Source: Trissonchulus latispiculum (taxonomy: Eukaryota > Nematoda > Enoplea > Enoplida > Ironidae). From it: a DNA stretch of 64,000 bases. Of the stretch, positions 51,669 through 62,989 are shown piece by piece (positions within the stretch are counted from its first letter, which is position 1; each line of letters starts with the position of its first letter). The stretch is taken from contig JASAND010012982.1 of NCBI GenBank assembly GCA_030248195.1, positions 31,575-95,574 of the forward strand, read 5' to 3'. Under the pieces are notes generated by a model, which saw nothing but the letters and a program-made list of their open reading frames with translations, was not told where the DNA came from and searched no databases. The position numbers and the translations under genes were made by a program.

Positions 51669-51931
51669 AGCGAGAATATGCAGATTTTAACGCTAATTTC
51701 AGCCTTTCCGATTTCACGTGAAATCTGGTATTATTTACCACATACGTCTACAGTTTCGTACTTTAATGCAAGCTAGGACCCAGGGCCGCGTATCCATTGT
51801 ATTATTAGAGCAAAGTTCAGCCTAATTGTTTCAGTTTCATTCCAGTATGTTTATAGTGATTTGATTTATAGTGTTGCATTTTATTCAAGTTTTTTGAATT
51901 TTTTAGCCAATTTTTTGTTTTTTATTTCCAG

Positions 51932-52075
51932 CAAGAGAGTTTTGCCTCCTTCGGTTCGTCCGTCAGCGCCACAAACGACCCCTTTCACCTGTTCTGCGAT
52001 CAGTACAACAAATCCAATCAGACGTACTGCAAACGGCTGCGGGTCATCTGTCCCGAGCATTCTGTGGATCCTAAG
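51932..52075 (+). CDS. CXXC1/CFP1 exon: SET1-interaction domain, middle
   Basis: 48 codons, phase 0. Reads QESFASFGSSVS, then LFCDQYNKSNQTYCKRLRVI and CPEHSVDPK, parallel to SQTSFGSMYPT...LFCDVYNPQSKTYCKRLQVLCPEH in vertebrate CXXC1. All Cys and His positions are kept. Confidence 0.95.
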
Positions 52076-52451
52076 GTACATATGTACATATTTTTGATGT
52101 TTTTTCATGTCTATAAATGAATTAGCACGAGAGTATGTATGTTGATGTATTTCTTTGATTTTGATACTCTTTCTACTTCCTTCTGTTAACTTCATCCCAG
52201 AAAAAGTTGGTACGTAACCTAGCTTGTCCCTATAAGAAATATGACAACCTACGTTACGCATGTATGTAAGGAATGTCTGCATGTATATCTCTTCTAGGAT
52301 TGGGTAGGTTGCAACAGTACGTGTGTTGTAAAAGATGGATCCTGTGTTTTTACGTTAGCTTTTGTTTGGTAGTAAGATCCTATTTTTGAGCAATTTTTGA
52401 GTGAGCTCTAAGAATAGCATTCAATTAGTATGTGACGTTTACATATTATCA

Positions 52452-53153
52452 GGTTTTTTTGGTCGCCCAACTTTAGGCCAAATGACCTCAACGACCCAAA
52501 TTTTTTAGGCCATCACCCAAAAAATTTAGGCCATCCAAATTTTGTTAATGTTTAGGTTGCGCGCTGTTGCATGCATTGCTAAAATTACAGTTATCATGAT
52601 TCATACGTTATATATTCAAAAATCGTGATAACATGATTTAAATGAACGTAAAAACGCCATTGTCACTGTTTAACGCACAAGAAAATGGCAGAATCAGAAC
52701 TTCGCTAGTACAGAAATTGCGTGACAGAATTAATGAATTAATGAATTTTTAATGAAATTAAAACAGGTAGGAGCATACGAGACTAAAGAACTACAGCAAG
52801 AAGAAAATTAAACTAATAGAAATAAAATGAAACTTCTAAAATAGTATTTCTTTGATGAAATCCTTATAACAGTAGATTATATACAATTTGAATGCGCATA
52901 TATTTTATAAGGGCAAATAGAAAATGTAACTAGCTGGAGGCTGGCCCAACCAATAAATACTACTGAAAATGTATAAATTCGCACCGAAGGCGCGAAAATT
53001 TTTAATAATACTATTTTTAATTAAAAATAAATAAAATTTGACTGGGTTTTGTTTGACTGAATGAATAAAATTTAGGCCACATGGCCTCAACGCCCAAAAT
53101 TCTTTAGGCCATCGTCTCCTAAATTTAGACCATGGCCTAAAAACCTTGCATAT
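52452..53153. mobile_element. TTTAGGCCAT-word element in a CXXC1 intron (about 0.7 kb)
   Basis: The ends (AGGTTTTTTTGG at the left, CCTAAAAACCT at the right) are roughly inverted. Clusters of TTTAGGCCAT / ATGGCCTAA words sit just inside both ends, with an unrelated AT-rich middle. This is the subterminal-repeat layout of a non-autonomous DNA transposon. Confidence 0.6.
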
Positions 53154-53541
53154 TATTATACTGATACCTAACGTAGACTTAGGCGACAAAAATAGGGGCT
53201 AGATAGCGTGTGAACTGGCAAAGTGGGTCGAAGCTTGGGTTGCGATTGAGGGAGGATTATTATTTGGAGTTTAAAAAACCTGGTTGTTTGGACTTTTCTT
53301 GTGGTGAAATATTGTTTATGGCCTGAATTGAAGCGAAGTTTCAGAATGTATATACTACTGGTTTGTAGCTTTATTTCTCGAAACTTTTTGCTAACACAGT
53401 AACCCTGCCTACCAACACACTGCCTTCTTTTTATTTTTTAAATTATGCGCTGACTCTTAGCTGAGCTGGGCAACACTTTTCAGCCTGCTATTTTTGTTTA
53501 CAGGACTTGTTTATTTTTGCTTTTATTTGTTGTTGTTGTAG

Positions 53542-53814
53542 GTTGATGAGAAAGAGATCTGTGGCTATCCCTTTGACAGCTCTCCTCTTTCCGTGATCCT
53601 GGGCCCCTCTACCACTGAACCGGCAGGAATGGACCAGAAAAAATCGTCCAAGTCCAGTGGAAGTGACCCCCTGGCTTCCCTGGCCGGGCAGAATCCCCAG
53701 TCGGAACCAGTCGATCCCAACCGGCTGTGTCGTCTGCCCAAGAAGCGCTGTTTGCGACACTATAAGTGGGAAAAGACCCGTCGGGGCATGATTGACTTGG
53801 AGCGGCTGGCTCAG
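53542..53814 (+). CDS. CXXC1/CFP1 exon: SET1-interaction domain with an extra Ser/Pro loop
   Basis: 91 codons, phase 0. Begins DEKEICGYPF and ends LCRLPKKRCLRHYKWEKTRR plus GMIDLERLAQ, matching CGCPL...FCRLPKRQCNRHYCWEKLRR and VDLER. Between the two conserved blocks lie about 45 residues rich in Ser, Pro and Gly (MDQKKSSKSSGSDPLASLAG) where vertebrate CXXC1 has only a few. The loop is in frame and has no splice signals of its own. Confidence 0.93.
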
Positions 53815-53992
53815 GTTTGTAGAAGGTTTTTTGTTTCAAGAAAACAAAAGTGGGGAGGGGGAGTTCCTGCTGATATTTTGGGGTTCAGATTACGGTGTCA
53901 CGTTATCGGGCAGACTGTAGTATACTATTCTAATGTGTGTCTACAACTGGGTGTTGATTTTATTTTTATGCCGAAATTTTTCTGCGACTTAT

Positions 53993-54222
53993 GACCGGTT
54001 GCACCAAGTCTGACTGAAAGCTAACTAATGTTACCATAAGTCTGTATTTGATTTGCTGCAGCGGATTTGGGAAAAATTCTGATTGGCTTTACAGGGAATC
54101 AGACTTTAGTCAGGATTAAAATCTAACTAACTTGGTGCAACAGAGAATCTGACTAAAGTAAGATTAAGACTAGCTCATCACATTTTAGCCAGAAGTTAAT
54201 CCAATTTGGGGCAACCGACTGT
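53993..54222. mobile_element. 230-bp MITE with GGTTGCACCAA ends
   Basis: The left end CGGTTGCACCAAGTCTGACT and right end CCAATTTGGGGCAACCG are inverted. Inside, AGTCTGACT / CTAACTAA words recur in both orientations, and there is an internal TTGGTGCAAC. Confidence 0.7.
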
Positions 54223-54229
54223 TTAGTAA

Positions 54230-55147
54230 TAGCAAGAGTACATAATGCACTAGGCACACTATGGGCCTATTTCTTTAAAGATTAAAATGGTCGGATTAAA
54301 CGGATTAAAAATCAGCCGGATTAAAATTATAATTTCTATTTCTTTAATGCAGGATTAAACGGATTAAAATTAACTCGTTTAATCCGACCATTTTTAATCC
54401 GCGGATTAAACGAGTTGATTTTAATCCATTTAATCCGCCATTAAAGAAACAGCGATTAAAAATTTTAATCCGCCAACTTTTAATCCGTTTAATCCGCGTA
54501 GCTGCACGAGGATTATAAACTAGTTGAAAATGCAGGCGGAGGATTAAACGGATTAAAATTAATCTTTAAAGAAACAGCGATTAAGCTGGTCGGATTAAAA
54601 TTAACTCGTTGAGTTTTTAATCCGAAGTGTGAATAAAGAAACAGGATTAGATTAAAATTTTAATCCTAGGTGCATTAAAGAAGCAGGATTAAATTTAATC
54701 CGTTTAACTCGTTTAAGTCGCTGGATTAAATTTTAATCCGTTTAATCCGAGGTGCTGTTTCTTTAATGCGGATTAATTTTAATCTAATCCGTTTAATCTT
54801 TAAAGAAATAGGGCCTATGTTATCAGAGCAAAAACTATGCTCTGCTCGCTAACGGCCCCCTCGCAAATTAGACCCATCACTTCAAAGCATTTCCTGCGCT
54901 ATGTTTGTGTTCTAAAGCTCGAAGCAGGCACAAAATTTGCGCACACACTGCTTGTGTTTTCGAGCTTAAGCACATAAACACAGAGCGAGTGAGCGTACCC
55001 CCGTTTCGACTAGGTACTGATTTGCGGGGGGGGGGGTCACTAGGGTCTGATTTGAGGGGGGGTGGGCCGTTAACGAGCAGAGCATAGTTTCTGCTCTGAT
55101 ACATAGAATGTGCCTAGTGGCACACTCTTATATTATGTACTCTTGGT
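54230..55147. mobile_element. Foldback element with AGAGTACATAAT ends, split by an insertion
   Basis: Left arm AAGAGTACATAATGCACTAG, GCACACTATG, then (after the insertion) TTATCAGAGCAAAAACTATG and CTCTGCTCGCTAACGGCCCC. The right arm is the reverse complement, ending at TTATGTACTCTTG. The core carries TTCTAAAGCTCGAA and AGCGAGTGAGCGTACCCCCG, shared with elements at 55,575 and 56,797. Confidence 0.8.
54265..54817. mobile_element. GGATTAAA-word element nested in the foldback element (about 0.55 kb)
   Basis: The ends GGCCTATTTCTTTAAAG and CTTTAAAGAAATAGGGCC are inverted and flanked by TATG on both sides, a possible target duplication. The inside is almost entirely GGATTAAA / TTTAATCC words. Confidence 0.8.
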
Positions 55148-55288
55148 GATAGTCCTGTTTACAGTTTATATTTCTACGGGCATGTTTTAATTGGAAATAC
55201 AGTATTATTGTATCTCTAGAATTTGTTTTTATTATCTTATCAGTATTGTTGTTGTACATTTTTATTGTTTTTCTGTTTTGTATTTCAG

Positions 55289-55402
55289 CTTTGGAGTTTG
55301 GAGGAACTGTTTGAGGAAGAGCGTACCCACATTGCCGTCCGAGACAAGAAACCCAACGTTTTAGATTTACTACTGAATCGAACTATTGTACATAGTTCTT
55401 AA
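55289..55402 (+). CDS. CXXC1/CFP1 last exon and stop
   Basis: The acceptor TTTTGTATTTCAG ends at 55,288. Reads LWSLEELFEEERTHIAVRDK followed by KPNVLDLLL and stops at 55,400-55,402, matching VWYKLDELFEQERNVRTAM...LLALML at the CXXC1 C-terminus. The protein ends somewhat earlier than in vertebrates. ATTAAA at 55,475-55,480 is the likely poly(A) signal. Confidence 0.93.
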   Translation, partial: LWSLEELFEEERTHIAVRDKKPNVLDLLLNRTIVHSS

Positions 55403-55474
55403 ATTGAATGTGGTTTTTATTAATTGCAGTTGTTTTATTTTATTAACTGCATGTGTAAATATGTACTTTTAATT

Positions 55475-55480
55475 ATTAAA
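55475..55480 (+). terminator. Candidate CXXC1 poly(A) signal
   Basis: ATTAAA, 73 bases after the stop codon, is the commonest variant of AATAAA and the first such hexamer downstream. Confidence 0.5.
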
Positions 55481-55574
55481 GGGCGTTATTTTATCAGTTT
55501 ATTAGAGCTAGAATTTGTAGACGAAGCTCATAGAGCAGTAAGAGTATAGGATTTAGCTCAATTAGTAATAGTGT

Positions 55575-55690
55575 GTTCCACTAGCCACACACTACGTTAT
55601 CAGAGAAACAAACTATGCTCTGCTCGTTAACGGCTGCCCCCCGCAAATCGGTAACTGGTCGAAACGGGGGTACGCTCACTCACTGATGAT
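55575..55690. repeat. Fragment of the foldback family
   Basis: GTTATCAGAGAAACAAACTA, TGCTCTGCTCGTTAACGGCT and CGAAACGGGGGTACGCTCAC match the arm and core of 54,230-55,147 with a deletion between them. Confidence 0.7.
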
Positions 55691-56094
55691 TATTTGTTAG
55701 TTCAGAATTTTAATGGCATCAATTTTTGTGTTCAAATGATTTTGCTGGAGAGTATTGCGCCAATGGTGGATGGAAGTCCGTAGTTGTTTACGACAGGCAA
55801 ACGTTGATTTTGGTCGGACGTATAGCGACCCCGAAGCCGACCATAAACCGACTCCTTTACTGAGGGCATGCCAAAGTCGGGAAATTCGTAGTAGGTCGGA
55901 GCATAGTGACGCCAACGTGGAACTAAAAAAGTATCAAATACTGAAAACAAATCAACCTTTATGTCCACCATACACTAATTTATGTAAAAGTCTTAAGCAG
56001 TTTGTGTGCTATAAAGAGAACTGTAGAAAAGTCAGTTGATCGTAATGTAAGAAATTACATTGCCTCTTCAGCACACAGGAAAGACCCGAAAATT

Positions 56095-56168
56095 CGGGCG
56101 TCGGGGGACTCGAACCCACGACTTCCGGATTAACGCTGCCGTGGCTACAGTCGCACCAAGCTAGAAGG
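56095..56168 (-). repeat. tRNA-like SINE head
   Basis: The minus strand shows A-box-like TAGCTTGGTGCGACTGTAGC and B box GGGTTCGAGTCCC. CCTGTGTGCTGAAGAGGC and ATGTAATTTCTTACATTACG follow as the SINE body. It is likely a tRNA-derived SINE. Confidence 0.65.
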
Positions 56169-56199
56169 AGTTCGTATCCACACTGAAGTGACAATGTAT

Positions 56200-56796
56200 T
56201 ATTAATGTGGCTTGATTAATTAATAAAGAGTAAATGTTAGGAAGAGTACGCCACATCGCATCCTTCCTAGTGCAGACAGGTTGCTAGATGCCCGCCATGT
56301 GTTTATACACGTTTGAACTAAAAAGTGAATCTGATTGGCTAGTCGCCTAATGTAAAATTTGTGTGTATATAACTATATAATATCTGAAACCTCCTGAGAT
56401 CTCGGGAGGAGGGGGCCCAACTAGAGTTATTAAGCATGTGCTTATATGCGCTTGAACTGAAATGCATTTGATTGGCTCCTTTGCTACTGTTGCTCCTCAA
56501 ATGCAATGATGATGGTTACGGTAGTCGGTAGCTAACCAACCAATCAAATCTATTTCAGTTCAAACTCATATAGACACAAGCTTAACAACGCTAATCTGAG
56601 CCCCCCCCCCCGAGATGTCTGGGTGGGGCACCTTAGGTATACGCAAAAATTTGACGTTTATAGGCGTTATAGCCAATCAAACTAGTTTTATTGCAAACGC
56701 TTATAAATACGTGGTTAACTGTGTTAGGTGCTATTTTGGCTATAGGTTATCTGCGCACACGAAAGTGCAAAGGCTACGGTGTCGTACGCTTCCTAT
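56200..56796. other. No gene; inverted repeat remnants
   Basis: TTGAACT.AAA.TG.ATTTGATTGGCT near 56,310 and 56,450 and its complement near 56,540-56,570 suggest a further MITE. No protein-like frame. Confidence 0.45.
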
Positions 56797-57165
56797 CAAT
56801 AAGAGTATGACAGCAGTCATACTCTATGTATTATAAGCGTGACACATCCTCTGCACGCTAACGGCTGACCCCCCCCGCAAATTGGACCCTTCACTTCAAA
56901 CAATTTTGGCCGCTATGAATGTGTTCTAAAGCTCGAAACAGACACAAAACTCGCGCACGTAGTGCTTGTGTTTTCGAGCTTTAGCACACAAGCATAGAGC
57001 GAGTGAGCGTACCCCCGTTTCGACTGGGTACTAATTTGCGGGGGGGGTCACTGGGGTCCAATTTGCGGGGGGGGGGTCAGCCGTTAGCGTGCAGAGGATG
57101 TGTCAAGCTGATAATACATAGAGTATGCCAGCTGTCATACTCTTATGTATTATGTACTCTTGCTA
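56797..57165. mobile_element. Foldback element related to 54,230-55,147 with different arms
   Basis: The core TTCTAAAGCTCGAAACAGAC, GAGCGAGTGAGCGTACCCCC and GTTTCGACTGGGTACTAATT matches the 54.9-kb copy. The arms read AAGAGTATGACAGC and CATCCTCTGCACGCTAACGG and pair with their own right-hand partners (GCTGTCATACTCTT and CGTGCAGAGGATG). They differ from the first copy's arms. Confidence 0.8.
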
Positions 57166-57200
57166 TCATTTACTCTTGATGTGGCTAATAGCTAGCTTCG

Positions 57201-57280
57201 TTCAAGACTCAGGTGGCCGAGTGGTTGAATGTCTGACTGCAGATTTGAAACTCAGTGATTCGAACCCCGCTTTGGACAAT
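57201..57280 (+). repeat. tRNA-like SINE head
   Basis: A box TGGCCGAGTGGTTGAATG and B box GTGATTCGAACCCC are intact on the plus strand. CACGCAGGAAAACTTTTAGG follows as the body. The arms do not fold into a complete tRNA. Confidence 0.6.
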
Positions 57281-58089
57281 TTTCTTTCACACGCAGGAAA
57301 ACTTTTAGGCTAAGCAGCTTACATCCGGAAACGGATGAAATTTGACGATTCTTGCTTTCTTCTTCAAACATAGGACGTCTAGAACAAAACAAGAGTAAAC
57401 AAAATATAGTTTAATCAGTTATCCGTGCATGCTCAACCTTTCAATAAAGGTTCGCTAGGAAATAATGAATCCTAACATAGACTAAATAATTCATTAAACA
57501 GTTTTTATTTATTTACTCTTTCAGCGGAACATGTGTTAGAATCGACTTGATTTTCCAGGGTCTTTCGAATCGCATTTTGGTTGGATGCGAAAATTGTTGC
57601 AAAGACGGAGCTTCGACGCTTCTGTGCGGTTCCGTTTGGCTGAGATGGGATTTAGTATAGTGGTATAGTTGTCCACGTTTTTGCAGAACCTGAAGAAATT
57701 AGATGATTTCAGGGTTTTAATTTTCGACTATAATAGCATAATTTTAACTGTACTACTTTTTTGGCTTTGTATTTTATGATTCTTTATTTTATTCTAGTTA
57801 AATAGATAAAATTTGCTCTGGCACTGTACTGTACCTCATCGCCATTTGTAAGTATGGTCAGTCCAGTCGAAAGGGTTACCAGAGATTGTAGTAAAAGCAA
57901 AGTGCTGAAAATCATGACCAAAAAGGCAAGATAGCATTAAAATGGTATTCTGTAATCAGCCAGCAAATAATAAACTACGTCAAGCCTTAAAAATTCCCAG
58001 ATCCAGCTAGGATTCGAATACACAGTCTTCTGAGATGTGAGGGCCGATTCCATAACATAGCTCGAACTCGAGTCGTCGAGTTTAGCTGC
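57281..58089. other. No gene seen
   Basis: AT-rich intergenic DNA with a possible degenerate tRNA-like B box (reverse ATTCGAATCC) near 58,010. Confidence 0.45.
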
Positions 58090-59449
58090 CAAGCTAAAGT
58101 CTGGCACAAAAATGTGTGTACAAAATCTGCAAGGCCTCCAGTGAACTCAATATACGTCGTATTAACCCCATAAAACCATATATTTTCGGAATCCTTGCAG
58201 CGAGACAAACATTTTTATAAAATTTAAAATTTTTTAAAATTTCAAAAATTTTAAGACATCGGTTTTTCGGGGAATTTTTTCGGACCGTTCAAGCTATTCA
58301 GATAATTCTTTCAGAAAAATTTTCCCGTATGCAGACGCATCGATTGACACAAGAACGAAAAAAATCGGTTGAGAAATAAGCATTTTATTCCAAAATTTCG
58401 TTTTTCGATTTCCTTTGATGTTTGCCGCTTTTTGCAACTTTGACTGGTTACTACTGGCGACTCGCTCAACGGAAAATTTTTTGATTAGATTTTCAGGACC
58501 GCCTAGGCGCCCGCTTTCACCTGATCTATGTGGTATTTCAAATTTTGAAAGTAGATTTTTTGAAAAATACCACTTTTTGACCAAAAATTTCGGCAAAGAA
58601 GATTTAGCAAAAGTGAGTAAAAATAACATAATCATAAAATTCAGGCTGAGCTGAATCCAATGATATAAAGCTTTTGTTGCTACGGCTTATATTGCGCCAG
58701 CAATGAATTTTTCAACAATATCCCTTATTTCAGCTGGTTTTGCTAGTTTACACTGCTTCAGTCAAATCACGGCGGCAACATCAAAGAGAGCCAAAAACCA
58801 GCTGAAATAAGGGATATTGTTTAAAAATTCATTGCTGGCGCAATATAAGTCGTAGCAACAAAAGCTTTATATCGTTGGATTCAGCTCAGCTTGAATTTTA
58901 TGATTATTTTATTTTTACTCACTTTTGCTAAATCTGCTTTGCCAAAACTTTTGGTCAAAAAGCGGTATTTTTAAAAAAATCTACTTTCAAAATTTGAAAC
59001 ACCACATAGATCAGGTGAAAGTGGGCGCCTAGGCGATCCTGAAAATCTAATCAAAAAATTTTCCGTTGAGCGAGTCGCGAGTAATAACCAGTCAAAGTTG
59101 CAAACAGCGGCAAACATCAAAGGGAATGGAAAAACGAAATTTTGGAATAAACTGCTTATTTCTCAACCGATTTTTTTCGTTCTCGTGTCAGTCGATGCGT
59201 CTGTAGACGGGAAAATTTTTCTGAAAGAATGATTTGAATAGCTTGAACGGTCCGAAAAAATTCCCCGAAAAACCGATATTTTAAAATTTTTGAAATTTTA
59301 AAAAATTTTAAATTTTATAAAAATGTTTGTCTCGCTGCAAGGATTCTGAAAATATATGGTTTTATAGGGTTACGACGTATATTGAGTTCACTGGAGGCCT
59401 TGCAGATTTTGTACACACATTTTTGTGTCAGACTTTAGCTAATATCACT
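58090..59449. mobile_element. Large palindrome / foldback element (1.36 kb)
   Basis: The left arm from about 58,090 to 58,745 and right arm from about 58,790 to 59,449 are near-perfect reverse complements, starting CTAAAGTCTGGCACAAAAAT and ending ATTTTTGTGTCAGACTTTAG. A spacer of about 50 bp separates them. Frames in each arm mirror one another and are not genes. A single arm recurs at 49,713. Confidence 0.9.
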
Positions 59450-60275
59450 CAGCTGATTCTAATTAAGTCAAATTCTCATTAAGTCAATCTCAATTTTGTC
59501 TAAATGTTCTAGACAAGTCAAACTTTAAACGATATTGCCAAACAAAGCAATATACTTTTGATATAAAAAAATGATAAAAGATTTCTTTTACAAAATCGTT
59601 TCGAAATGAGATGGTCGATAACGCAAATTCTGGTTCAAAGTCAAGACATAGTAATTGAGTACTCGAGTATAGTCGACAACTTAGTTGTAGGGAATCGGTG
59701 TAACGCTAACGTATGAACGTTCAACTCAGTACCAATTGCGCTACCAGGTAACTTCACGGAAATGAGCATGCCCTTGATTTCCAGCTTAAACGTGGCAACT
59801 TAAAACAATGTTTTGACCACTAGGAACGTAAAACCTTAAGGCTGAACTCATAGGTAACTAAAAGGCAATATATAAATGATTAAGCCATGAAAACCATTTT
59901 GAAGATAACCAACAAATCTAAACCCAATTACAGGAGAAAATATTTTGAGGAAGGGCAGAAATAGGTTGTACTTATTCAATGGGCACAGGTAGAGGTAAGA
60001 AATAATTGATGATTTTTTGGACTTTGGGATTTTTCTTCAAGAGAATTTGAACAATAGAAGAAGCTAAATGGAGTTTGGGAAAGGCTGGATGTGGGTGGAA
60101 TATAATTACTTGTAGGTAGTGCATAAGTTGGCGTACGTTATAACCTAAGGTATACATTGATACTATCAAGAGTTCATAATTCCCTTGTATATAAGAAGAG
60201 TAGCCACGAAACGGAGCGCTCCGATCACAGAAAACGAATGTTCCCCGCTCAAGGAATATTGGAACATTGTTCTTC
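59450..60275. other. No gene seen
   Basis: AT-rich DNA with AATTAAGTCAAA.TCTCATTAAGTCAA near 59,470. No conserved frame is found. Confidence 0.45.
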
Positions 60276-60352
60276 CAAGCCATTGGCCGTTGGCTGAGAA
60301 AACCTCAAATCGCCAGTTGGCTTGGCCGTTGGCCGACTGTTGGCCAATTCTC
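60276..60352. repeat. GGCCGTTGGC word patch
   Basis: Several GGCCGTTGGC / GCCAACGGCC words in 77 bp. The same word array recurs at 61,530-61,735. Confidence 0.65.
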
Positions 60353-61529
60353 AATTTTACTGATTTTGTGCGTCTAAATTTTGCTGCATAATATCGTGCA
60401 CATGTGTTGCTTTATAAACCTTACATTTGATACATTACTACAGATTTTCAGTTTACATACATAAGATTTGACACTTTTTTGTTGTGGTGCCCAGCACAAA
60501 TTAAGTCCTCAAAGAGACCATTTGTGTGCTGCTCCCCGCAGTCTGCAGATTGGCAGACAAGACGACAAGAGAGACGAAGACCACGGACAGAAAACATGAC
60601 CCCCAAGCAGATCTGACGTGCGGTTATCGGCCCCTTTAGCTCAACGATAAGGTGGCCGCAGTCACTCACAGGGCAACCGAGACCTTGGATAAGAGACCGA
60701 CAACGATAGCCCCCCTCGCATATCAATAGTGACTAGGATGGCTGAAATCTAGATACCCGCTCGGAGGGTGCAGGACGAAAATGGGGAGATGTGAAAAGAA
60801 GAGGAAGAAGTGAAGAATAAAGGAGGAATGGTGGCCGAGCACTCAAATAGGATAGGTAGGAAAATCTGCCATATCTTCATTTTTAATATTACACACTCAG
60901 CTGGATTGAGAAGTTGCAAGAGACACATGGGGTCCTTTTTCACCCCACATGACATTGCTTCCTCAATCCAGCATCATATAGCTAACTTTGGAACTGATAG
61001 ATATGCCCAAAATCAAAATTCATACAAGCTTAAATTAGTGAATTTAAGATAACGTCAGAGCCGGACCCCAAATACATTTTACTGTTTTACAGAACTTCAC
61101 AGTTTAACATTATTTTCTCCCTTTTTGTTGGCTCTGAAACTTCAGAGAAGCATTCCCTGAAAAACACAATAAGATTTGACGCTTAGCTCCAACTTTTCGA
61201 TACGTCCATACTCATTTATCGTAGTTAGCGTTATTTTCAATAAAATTTGCTCATTGCATGCAAATTTACATTATGCTAACAACTTAGTTTTTGAATATAT
61301 CTAGTGATCAACGTATCACCAATTCACTGTAGTCCTCCAGCAAAATGGAAACAGAATTTTAATTAAAACAGGAAAATTAAAAACAGAACAGCTAAACGTT
61401 TGGAAAAACCATTTTGAATAAAGATTAATTAAGTTGACGCAAAATCATAAACTAATACATATAGTAAATTCCAGGTAACCAGCGTTGGTTAATCGCTAAC
61501 TAAACGACAACATCTTGCTGATAACTAAC
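60353..61529. other. No gene seen
   Basis: AT-rich DNA between two GGCCGTTGGC word patches. CTCAGCTGGATTGAGAAGTTG (60,897) pairs loosely with CTTCCTCAATCCAGC (60,957), a small hairpin. Confidence 0.45.
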
Positions 61530-61735
61530 AGCAATCGGCCAACCAGCTGCCAATGGGCCAACCAGTTCGCCGTTGGTTGTTGACCGTTAGCCGACCAACG
61601 GCCATTGGCAGGAGACCGGCCATCAGCCAACGGTCAACGGCCAGCCAATTGGCCGTTGGCTTTGGCCGTATTGGCTGGTCAACTTCAAACTGCGGCCAAA
61701 CCAAGCCAACCAAGGAAAATTCTAGCCAAGTCATT
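61530..61735. repeat. GGCCGTTGGC word array
   Basis: About 200 bp built from GGCCAAC / GTTGGCC words in both orientations. With the patch at 60,276 it could mark the two subterminal ends of one element. Confidence 0.7.
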
Positions 61736-62980
61736 GGGGGAGGGTAGAAGAGGGGGTCGCCAAGACTGATTGAGATTGTACAAATCAGACTGGCTGTTGA
61801 CGCCCCCCCAATCTTTTTCGAAATAAAATGAAATTACCGCTATCCTCTGATCAACCCCCTTCACCAGCAATTGGAGAGGTGGTAGGTTTCGGTTTCTGCA
61901 ACCTGATTGGCTGATGGCTTTACTCTTCCACCAATCTGGAATGGGGTGGGTTTTGTCGACCGCCCCCCTCAAACGGGCAACATTAGCGTTTTGTGGTCGG
62001 AGTACCGTTACGCTGCTTACTTTTACTTTTCGTTTAATATATAGGGAAAATCATGGACTCTGAGTATTATGTAGTTCAATCGTAATTCAACGGCACACTC
62101 AATTTAATTCAATTGTAGTTAAAACAGCAATTGAGATTGGCACTGAAACGAACTATCGAAAATAGAACAGTATAATTACATAATATAAACCGTGTTTTGT
62201 TCTACAAAATTGTCCAAATTAACATTGCCGCGTGAATCATTTTATGAGCTAAAAACTTGCAAAGGTTTAGTCAATCAGGTATATATTTGGCATGGCTTGG
62301 CATGGTAATTACTTGGCTAGAACGAACTGTTTGCAGATTTTTATTAGTTTTGCTTAACTTTTTTACAAATTTTTCAAAAACTTATCTCTATAAGAAGTGG
62401 GTTGGCGGCCTGCTTGAGGAATGATAAGTTAGTTCAACCAATGATTTGCATAAGTTAGTTAATCGTGACTTTAAAATTCCGGATAACTCTAAAATTTGCT
62501 TCAAACAGTTTGTTTTAGTTTTTGTTGCGTCTTGAAGGACCGATAAAACTTTATAGCAAAGTAACCCTGAAACAAAGAATTTTCAGAAAGCGTTTAAGAC
62601 AAAACAATGGTTCAATTTGCTAAGGTCGCTCAAAGAAATTTTAACAAAACTCAAAAACAAAGGTAGACGTCTGCTGAATGCTGATACTTTTTAGTTTTTA
62701 CCTGGAACAAATCTATCTCTGCTATCTCTATCTATCTCTATCTCTATAACTATAATTTAGTCTATCTGCAGACAATACCATATCATGCTGGAATCTTTGT
62801 AAAACGAAAACTAATTATGCCTTATACTTAACACTTTTCGGTCTGGTCACAGAGCAAGCACGTCAAATACTTAGCGTTTTTAGAAAAACTGAAAATATTT
62901 GGTAGAATTTTGGAATTTTCTGGGGTCAAAGCTCTTCCGAATCGCCGCGACAATGTTGATTTACAATTGGGTGTTTGAAA
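61736..62980. other. No gene; CAATTGAA patch and TATC microsatellite
   Basis: ATTCAATTGTAGTTAAAAC and nearby CAATTGA words occur at about 62,075-62,135, and a TATCTC microsatellite at 62,708-62,755. No protein-like frame is seen. Confidence 0.5.
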
Positions 62981-62989
62981 CCTAGGTTT

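Noticed and set aside
58294..58654. Protein-coding frames of about 80-110 codons on both strands
   Set aside because: They lie in the arms of a palindrome, so each appears mirrored; no family resemblance.
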